This document shows positions 6,600 to 11,632 of a stretch of DNA of 11,632 bases, one piece after another. A program made the translations under genes and the position numbers. The stretch lies in assembly GCA_005776735.1 (NCBI GenBank), contig SXOM01000668.1:1-11632 (forward strand). The letters are read 5' to 3'. Under the pieces are notes generated by a model. The model was not told the DNA's origin. It did no database searches and was given only the letters and a program-made list of their open reading frames with translations. The stretch is from Pseudomonadota bacterium (GTDB lineage Bacteria > Myxococcota_A > UBA796 > SXON01). Position 1 is the first letter of the stretch, and each line of letters opens with the position of its first letter.

Positions 6600-7694
6600 T
6601 CACTCCGCGGCGCGGACCGCGCCGTAGCGCCAGTCCATCACGTAGACGGCGGCGCGGGCGTGGGTGTAGTCGAGCGTCCCGACGGGGGCGAGGTACCGGC
6701 CGACGAGGAGGTGCACGTCCCGGCCGAGCGGCCAGCCGGCGGTGAACTCGGCGGGCACCTCGAAGCTGCCGTCGTCGGTGACCGCGCAGAACAGCTCCGC
6801 CTCCATCTCGACGTCGTCGGCCGACATCAGCCCGACCTGGATGAGCGTGGCGACCGCGCCGCTCCCGCTCCAGGTGACCGTGAGCGGCGTGATGGAGGCG
6901 GGGCTGAGCGTCGACCCGTCGATGCGGGGTGCGGTCACCTCCCACGCGCCGGGCGTGACCATGAGCTCGGCGGTGGCAAACGGCGGAAACCCCTCGACCT
7001 CGACCGGCTGCAGCCGCCACGACTGGGTGGTGTACAGCGCGCGGACCGGGAACGGGTCGGCGACGAAACCGCCGTAGTCGGCGTCCCAGGTGGCGGTGGC
7101 CTCGGTGGTGGCCGAGGTGAGCGTCGCCTGGAGCTCGGGCTCGGTGGCGCCGAGGTCGTAGCTGGTGAACGTGTAGGGCGAAGGCGGGTTGGCGCTGCAG
7201 GTGTCGAGCGCCTCGCTCCAGTACCGCCAGTAGACGTACTCCGGCTCGGGCCGGATCATCCGGAAGTGCAAGAACGCTTCGTCGACCTCGGAGGCCGCCC
7301 AGTAGTCGCCGCGGCGCTGGAAGTACCACAACGAGCCGACCACGCCGACGAGATCGGTGCCATCGGCCCAGTAGTCGTAGGCCTCGTCGAGTCGGGACAC
7401 CTGGTCGCCCCGGCGCACGCTCACCTCGACGCTGCCCTCGGCTTCGGCCGGAGGCGCGAGCACCCGGACCTGGTCGGCCTCGGCGCCCTTGACCTCGGCC
7501 ACGACGTCACCGAAGCGGACCTCGACGTCGGGGCCGAGGCCCCGGCCGGTGAGGGTGACCTCCTCGCCGCCCGTGGTGAGGCCGTAGGTCGGGGACACCG
7601 CGTCGACCCGCGGCGGGGCGGCCTCACGCTCGGCCACGGCCGCGGCGAGGTCGTCGTCGCTGATCCAGAAGCAGCCCGAGACGGCCCAGAACAT
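6600..7694 (-). CDS. Lipoprotein with an IPT/TIG domain
   Basis: The 364-residue protein begins MFWAVSGC, with a lipobox (V-S-G-C, Cys8) followed by FWISDDD, so a lipid-anchored envelope protein is likely. The peptide before Cys8 is very short and lacks basic residues. An in-frame TAG lies nine bases upstream of the ATG, so no longer leader is possible. Residues 28-108 form an IPT/TIG immunoglobulin-like fold: an opening V-x-x-V-S-P-x-x-G strand, T-G-G-E-E-V-T-L-T-G-R-G-L, then V-R-F-G-D. The rest (110-364) is rich in Trp, Tyr and beta strands and is not recognised. It may hold a second sandwich at about 265-320 (LTVTWSGSG). TIG domains are common in surface and cell-contact proteins. The gene lies directly upstream of the barrel protein and diverges from the TPR/kinase unit. 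Exact function is unknown. Confidence 0.78.
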   Translation of the reverse strand: MFWAVSGCFWISDDDLAAAVAEREAAPPRVDAVSPTYGLTTGGEEVTLTGRGLGPDVEVRFGDVVAEVKGAEADQVRVLAPPAEAEGSVEVSVRRGDQVSRLDEAYDYWADGTDLVGVVGSLWYFQRRGDYWAASEVDEAFLHFRMIRPEPEYVYWRYWSEALDTCSANPPSPYTFTSYDLGATEPELQATLTSATTEATATWDADYGGFVADPFPVRALYTTQSWRLQPVEVEGFPPFATAELMVTPGAWEVTAPRIDGSTLSPASITPLTVTWSGSGAVATLIQVGLMSADDVEMEAELFCAVTDDGSFEVPAEFTAGWPLGRDVHLLVGRYLAPVGTLDYTHARAAVYVMDWRYGAVRAAE

Positions 7695-7725
7695 GGGGCG
7701 AGGCTAACATTGACGCAGGGTGGCG

Positions 7726-8532
7726 GTGCGCGGCCGGGCGTGCGATGTTCGCCGCGTGCTGCTCCTCGTCGCCAGCGCCTTCGCGGATTGCTCGGCCAGC
7801 ACCGCCGACCTCACGCTCACGCTCGAGGACGCCGAGGCGGCGTTCGCCAGCCTGGACATCGTCGCGTTCCGCGCCGCGACCGACCGTGCCAACGCGGATG
7901 TCCGGTGCCTCACCGAGGTGGCCCCGCGGCCGATGGTCGCGCGTTTGCACCGCCTGCAGGGCCTGCGCTGGTGGGCCGATGGCGACCTCGCCCGCGCGCG
8001 CGCCAGCTTCTCGGCCGCGCTCGCGATCGAGCCCGCGTTCAGCTTCCCCGAGGCCCTGGTGCCCGCGGGGCACCCGGTGCTGGCCGAGTTCGAAGCGAGC
8101 GCGGCGTTGGCCGACTCCACGGTCGTGGTACCGGCGCCGGCGGGCGCGGCCCTGTGGTTCGACGGGCGGTCGCAGGACGCTCGCCCCGAAGCGCGCGCCA
8201 CGCTCGCCCAGCTCGTCGCGGACGAGGGCGCGGTGCGCGCCAGCGCGCTCTTGTGGCCGGGTGAGCCCCTCTTCCCGTACGCGGTGGAGGAGCGGCGCCC
8301 CAAGGGCCCCAACCTGCCGCTCGCCGTCGGCGCGGGGGTGAGCCTGACCGCGAGCGCCGTGTGCCTGGGGCTGGCCGCCGCGAACTACGACACCTTCCAC
8401 GACCCGTCCACCCCCGCGGGCGAGCTGCCCGGCCTGCAGAACACCACCAACACCCTGTACGTGTCGGGGCTCGGCGCGGGCGTGCTCGCGTTGGGGGTCG
8501 GCGCGGGCGCGGTGTTCGCCGGGAACTGGTGA
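7726..8532 (+). CDS. Exported TPR-like protein with a C-terminal two-helix membrane hairpin
   Basis: About 268 residues. The start used here is GTG 7726, because AGGG at 7717-7720 lies five bases upstream; GTG 7720 and GTG 7756 are in-frame alternatives. The N-terminus has a basic stretch and a hydrophobic core (VLLLVASAFA) like a signal peptide, with a likely cut before Asp21. Residues 30-125 are helical; A-D-G-D-L-A-R-A-R-A-S-F-S-A-A-L at 84-99 is a good single TPR-like helix pair. Residues 130-182 look like a PEGA-type beta module (P-A-G-A-A-L-W-F-D-G). Two hydrophobic helices at about 196-219 and 243-265, joined by a polar loop, end the protein. This layout recurs in myxobacterial proteins encoded beside Pkn kinases. 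The stop overlaps the kinase start (TGATG), so the two are translationally coupled and the protein may supply or modulate a signal for the kinase. No specific function can be named. Confidence 0.78.
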   Translation: MRGRACDVRRVLLLVASAFADCSASTADLTLTLEDAEAAFASLDIVAFRAATDRANADVRCLTEVAPRPMVARLHRLQGLRWWADGDLARARASFSAALAIEPAFSFPEALVPAGHPVLAEFEASAALADSTVVVPAPAGAALWFDGRSQDARPEARATLAQLVADEGAVRASALLWPGEPLFPYAVEERRPKGPNLPLAVGAGVSLTASAVCLGLAAANYDTFHDPSTPAGELPGLQNTTNTLYVSGLGAGVLALGVGAGAVFAGNW

Positions 8533-10148
8533 TGCTCGACGCAGGCCAGGACATCGACCGCTACCGGGTCGAGGCCCTGCTCGGCGAGGGCGGCATGGCC
8601 GAGGTCTACCGGGTGCGCCACCGCACGCTCGGCAGCGCCCACGCGCTGAAGGTGCTCAAGCTCGACACCCGCGGCATCACCGACCGCCTGGTGCAGGAAG
8701 GGCAGGTCCAGGCTTCGTTGCGGCACCCCAACGTGGTCACCGTCACCGACGTCATCGAGGTGGCGGGGAAGCCGGGCCTCGTGATGGAGTTCATCTCGGG
8801 GCCGACGCTCGCGCAGTGGTTGGCGAACACCCAGCCGACCATCGAGGAGGCCGAGGCGTTGTTCCTCGGAATCCTCGCCGGAGTGTCGCGGGCGCACCGC
8901 CTGGGCCTGGTGCATCGCGATCTGAAGCCGGGCAACGTGCTCCTGGAGGAGACCGACGAGGGCTTCGTGCCCAAGGTCGCCGACTTCGGGCTCGCCAAGC
9001 TGCTGGCGGAGCAGGGGGGGCGCTTCCGCACCCGCAGCGGCATCCCGATGGGCACCCCCGCCTACATGGCGCCCGAGCAGGTGCGCGACGCCGCGAGCGT
9101 GGACCAGCGGGCCGACATCTTCGCCCTCGGCTGCATCCTGTACGAGCTGGTCTGCCGGGTGCCGCCGTTCGACGCGCCCGACGCGCTCGGCATCTTCGCG
9201 CGCCTCGCCCGCGGCGAGTACACCCCCGCCGAGAGCCTCGTGCCCACGCTCCCCGAGCGGTTCCGGCGCGCGATCCGCGGCTGCCTGGCGGTGGAGCGCG
9301 AGGACCGGCTCCCGGACTGCGCGGCGGTGCGGGCGCTCTTCGTCGGCCAGGAGCCCAGCGAGTCGAGCTCCGCGCACGTGGTGCCCCTGCGCGACCCCGC
9401 CCCCCGCCACACCGTCGCGAACACCTTGGAGCCGGCCGGGCACGGGCGCGTGAGCGCCTCGCAGACCTTCGCCGAAGACGGCGTGGCGGGAACGCGGTCG
9501 CCGGGCGCGACGATGGCCCCGTTGTCGGAGGCGGGCTCCATCGCCCCCCGCACCCTCGACCCCGAGGCCGCCGGGCCGGCACCCGCGCGCCCGAGCGGGG
9601 GGCCGCGCACCGAGCCGCCCGACGAGGGGCCGCGCGGCGGGCTGTGGACGTGGATCGCCGGGGTGATCGGCCTGGGCGGGCTCGCGGCGTTGGCGGTGGC
9701 CCTGGTGGCCTTGGCCGCGTGGACGTTTCGCCCCACGGAGCCGGGGGTCACGCCGGCGCCGCGCCCGGTCGACGTGCGGCCCAAGCCCCCGGTGGAGGTG
9801 ATCCCGGAGGTGCCGACGAACGAGGCCCCGGCCGCAGACGTGGCGCCGGTCGTCGAAGCGGTGCGAGGCGCGCCGGACCCTGCCCCGCTTCCGGACGGTC
9901 TCGGCGCCTCGCCCAAACCGGCTCCGGCCCCGAGCGTCGGATCGGTGGTGTTCACCGGCGACGCGGACGAGGTGTGGTTGGAGCGCGAGGGTACGCGGGT
10001 CGGAAACGGCAACCTGGCGCCGGGCGACTACGCGGTCCGGGCGCGGTTCGGGGCCGAGACCGTGCCGGGCGGGACGGTCCGGGTGCGGGCGGGCGAGGCG
10101 CTCACGGTGCACTGCGCGGCCGCGTTCAAGCTCTGCCGCCTGCGGTAG
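8532..10148 (+). CDS. Transmembrane Ser/Thr protein kinase (Pkn/Hanks type)
   Basis: A 538-residue receptor-like kinase. The cytoplasmic catalytic domain (about 10-270) has every key motif: Gly loop GEGGMAEV at 18-25, ATP-binding Lys40 (HALKVLK), helix-C Glu56, catalytic loop HRDLKPGN at 128-135 with Asp130, Mg-binding DFG at 151-153, GTPAYMAPE at 174-182 and Asp195 of the F helix (RADIFALG). It should be active. A disordered Pro/Ser/Thr-rich juxtamembrane stretch (273-368) could be autophosphorylated. One membrane helix (about 371-397) is followed by a Pro/Val-rich spacer (400-468) and a small beta domain (469-538) resembling PEGA modules (V-W-L-E, then L-A-P-G-D-Y-A-V-R-A) with two cysteines (528, 535). 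That extracytoplasmic domain is the likely sensor; no PASTA repeats are present. The ATG overlaps the preceding stop by one base, and GTG 8529 is an alternative start. PaiB follows after 17 bases. Confidence 0.93.
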   Translation: MLDAGQDIDRYRVEALLGEGGMAEVYRVRHRTLGSAHALKVLKLDTRGITDRLVQEGQVQASLRHPNVVTVTDVIEVAGKPGLVMEFISGPTLAQWLANTQPTIEEAEALFLGILAGVSRAHRLGLVHRDLKPGNVLLEETDEGFVPKVADFGLAKLLAEQGGRFRTRSGIPMGTPAYMAPEQVRDAASVDQRADIFALGCILYELVCRVPPFDAPDALGIFARLARGEYTPAESLVPTLPERFRRAIRGCLAVEREDRLPDCAAVRALFVGQEPSESSSAHVVPLRDPAPRHTVANTLEPAGHGRVSASQTFAEDGVAGTRSPGATMAPLSEAGSIAPRTLDPEAAGPAPARPSGGPRTEPPDEGPRGGLWTWIAGVIGLGGLAALAVALVALAAWTFRPTEPGVTPAPRPVDVRPKPPVEVIPEVPTNEAPAADVAPVVEAVRGAPDPAPLPDGLGASPKPAPAPSVGSVVFTGDADEVWLEREGTRVGNGNLAPGDYAVRARFGAETVPGGTVRVRAGEALTVHCAAAFKLCRLR

Positions 10149-10165
10149 GTGGGTTAGCGCGTCGG

Positions 10166-10729
10166 ATGTACCGACCCCCGTACACCCGCGTCGATGACCC
10201 TGCCCTGTGCTGGGAGATCGTGGATGCGCACCCGTTCGCGACGCTCGTGAGCATTCTGGACGGCGAGCCGTTCGCGACACACCTCCCGGTGATTCGGCAC
10301 GAGGAGGTGTTGGAGATGCACGTCGCGCGGCCCAACCCCCACGCCGAGCTGGGCGGGCAGCGGGCCACGGTGCTTTTCCAGGGGCCCAACGCCTATGTCT
10401 CGCCCACGTGGTACGGGCGGCCGGCCGAACATGTCCCGACGTGGAACTACGTGGCCGTGCACGTGGCGGGGCGGGTGGAGCTCCTGGACGAGGCCGAGAG
10501 CGCCGCGGCGATGGACCGCCTCGTGGAGCGCTTCGAGGCCACGTGGACCGTGGCGCCGCCGGTCCGTTCGCAGCTCGCGCGGGCGGTGCAGGGGCTGCGC
10601 CTGGTCCCCGATCGGGTGGAGGCGAAGCTGAAGCTGTCGCAGAACCGGGAAGAGGCCGACGTGCGCCGGGTGGCGGAAGGGCTGCGACGGACCGAACCGG
10701 CCCTCGCCACCTGGATGCGGCGTGTTTAG
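10166..10729 (+). CDS. PaiB-family FMN-binding protein
   Basis: The 187 residues match the PaiB family, named from the Bacillus subtilis pai locus, where the protein lowers expression of sporulation and protease genes. Structurally these are split-barrel FMN-binding proteins. Visible family marks are the opening MYRPPYTRVDDP, the core YVSPTWYG (77-84) followed by HVPTWNYVAVHVAG (89-102), and the near-terminal KLKLSQN (154-160). The length is close to the usual 200. The flavin-type fold is well supported by these motifs, but whether this copy regulates transcription is not shown, and flavin-dependent chemistry is possible. The nearest ribosome site, AGGTGGG, lies 12 bases upstream of the ATG, which is rather far. 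Short gaps of 17 bases to the kinase and 9 to recQ suggest one transcript. Confidence 0.88.
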   Translation: MYRPPYTRVDDPALCWEIVDAHPFATLVSILDGEPFATHLPVIRHEEVLEMHVARPNPHAELGGQRATVLFQGPNAYVSPTWYGRPAEHVPTWNYVAVHVAGRVELLDEAESAAAMDRLVERFEATWTVAPPVRSQLARAVQGLRLVPDRVEAKLKLSQNREEADVRRVAEGLRRTEPALATWMRRV

Positions 10730-10738
10730 CCTCCGCGC

Positions 10739-11632
10739 GTGACCGCCACCCCGCCCGTGGGCCCGCCCGAACCCGGGCGGCCAGACCTCGACACGTTGCT
10801 GCGGGCGCGGTTCGGATTCGGGGAATTTCGGCCGGGACAACGGGAGATCGTCGAACACGTGGCGTTCGGCGGCGACGCGCTGGTGGTGATGCCCACCGGC
10901 GCCGGAAAGTCGTTGTGCTACCAGGCACCGGCGCTGGCGCGGGGCGGGGTGTGCGTCGTGGTTTCGCCGCTCATCGCGCTGATGAAGGACCAGGTCGACG
11001 GCCTGCTCGCGCGGGGCGTGCGCGCCACGCTCGTCAACTCGTCGGTGGAGCTGTCCGAGCGGCGCTCCCGCATGGACGCGGTGCGGGCCGGGGAGATCGA
11101 GCTGGTGTACGTGGCGCCGGAGCGGTTCACGCCGCGCTTCGTGAACGAGCTCCGCGGCTGCCAGGTGCGGCTGTTGGCGATCGACGAGGCGCACTGCCTG
11201 AGCCAGTGGGGGCACGACTTCCGGCCGGACTACCTGCGCCTCGGCGAGGTGCGGCGTGACCTCGGGGAGCCGCGGACCGTGGCGCTGACCGCCACCGCCA
11301 CGCGCGAGGTGCAGGACGACATCCTCAAGGTGCTGGGCCTGCCCGAGGCACGCCGGTTCGTGAGGGGGTTCGACAGGACGAACCTGCGCATCGAGGTGGT
11401 GGAGCCGCGCTCGCCGAAGGAGAAGGACACCCTGGTGGCGGCGCTGGCCAGCCCGGGACCGTCGCTGGTGTATTGTGCCACACGCAAGAACGTGGAGCGG
11501 GCGGCGGCCGCCATCCCGTCGGCGCAGATGTACCACGCGGGGTTGGAGCTGGCGGAGCGGCAGGCGGTGCAGGACCGGTTCATGCGTGGCAAGGCCCCGA
11601 TCGTGGTGGCCACCAACGCGTTCGGCATGGGC
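10739..11632 (+). CDS. recQ: ATP-dependent DNA helicase RecQ (N-terminal part, cut by window edge)
   Basis: The first 298 codons of RecQ, a 3'-to-5' superfamily 2 DNA helicase acting in recombination and stalled-fork repair. The sequence runs off the right edge. Helicase motifs appear in order: motif 0 FGFGEFRPGQREIV (25-38, with Gln34 contacting adenine), Walker A MPTGAGKSLCYQ (51-62), motif Ia SPLIALMKDQV (76-86), DEAH box DEAHCLSQWGHDFRP (149-163) with the RecQ-specific aromatic-rich loop, motif III TATAT (184-188), the RecQ signature FDRTNLRIEV (211-220), motif IV LVYCATRKNVE (243-253), YHAGL (265-269) and the start of motif V (VVATNAFGMG, 289-298). The zinc-binding, winged-helix and HRDC regions would lie beyond the window. 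Translation starts at GTG 10739 with no evident Shine-Dalgarno site, nine bases after the PaiB stop. About 16 residues precede the conserved core, so a slightly later start is possible. Confidence 0.95.
   Translation, partial: MTATPPVGPPEPGRPDLDTLLRARFGFGEFRPGQREIVEHVAFGGDALVVMPTGAGKSLCYQAPALARGGVCVVVSPLIALMKDQVDGLLARGVRATLVNSSVELSERRSRMDAVRAGEIELVYVAPERFTPRFVNELRGCQVRLLAIDEAHCLSQWGHDFRPDYLRLGEVRRDLGEPRTVALTATATREVQDDILKVLGLPEARRFVRGFDRTNLRIEVVEPRSPKEKDTLVAALASPGPSLVYCATRKNVERAAAAIPSAQMYHAGLELAERQAVQDRFMRGKAPIVVATNAFGMG

Noticed and set aside
7710..7746. TTGACG as a -35 box for the TPR/kinase unit
   Set aside because: No acceptable -10 box at 16-18 bases, and the candidate would overlap the start codon. 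The promoter probably lies within the facing gene.
6660..8264. A 534-codon plus-strand frame across the lipoprotein gene and the TPR gene
   Set aside because: Gly/Arg/Val-rich translation without domains. The minus-strand TIG motif and the plus-strand signal peptide and TPR features explain the region better.
8385..10928. An 847-codon open frame on the minus strand opposite the kinase, PaiB and recQ start
   Set aside because: Low-complexity Arg/Pro/Ala translation opposite three genes with conserved motifs; a shadow frame.

Overview
The window is a compact, very GC-rich bacterial segment with strong G/C bias at third codon positions. Its gene content includes a membrane Ser/Thr kinase of the Pkn type, a lipoprotein with a TIG fold, a secreted two-cysteine TolB/CsgG-like domain joined to a predicted outer-membrane barrel, and TPR-like proteins with a paired-helix tail. 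Together these suggest a Gram-negative lineage near the Myxococcota (former Deltaproteobacteria). That placement is inference from gene style only. No tRNA, rRNA, CRISPR array or insertion sequence was seen, and no gene-free stretch exceeds 300 bases.

Layout. (1) 1-134, minus: a clear piece of a type-4 uracil-DNA glycosylase whose homology stops abruptly and which has no possible start codon. It is either a broken gene or a join in the assembly. (2) 216-4326, plus: uvrC (nucleotide excision repair), then 19 bases later a glutathione S-transferase fused in one frame to about 530 residues of unrecognised sequence. (3) 4335-5050, plus: a Phd/YefM antitoxin and PIN-domain (VapC-type) toxin pair with its own sigma70-like promoter, an inverted repeat suited to autoregulation, and a 4-base gene overlap. 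(4) 5093-7694, minus: two envelope genes, a TIG-domain lipoprotein followed by a secreted TolB/CsgG-like plus beta-barrel protein. They converge on the toxin gene. (5) 7726-11632, plus: a secreted or membrane-anchored TPR-like protein, a transmembrane Ser/Thr kinase overlapping it by one base, a PaiB-type FMN-binding protein, and the first 298 codons of recQ, which runs off the right edge. Gaps in this run are -1, 17 and 9 bases, so it looks like one transcription unit.

How the parts relate. UvrC, the glycosylase remnant and RecQ are DNA-repair functions, but nothing shows them to be co-regulated. The kinase unit and the lipoprotein/barrel unit diverge from a 31-base gap, and all four encode envelope-directed proteins, so they may form one envelope sensing or assembly module. 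That is inference. The items most worth follow-up are the GST fusion with its unknown C-terminal region, the glycosylase break near base 134, and the divergent envelope/kinase cluster.
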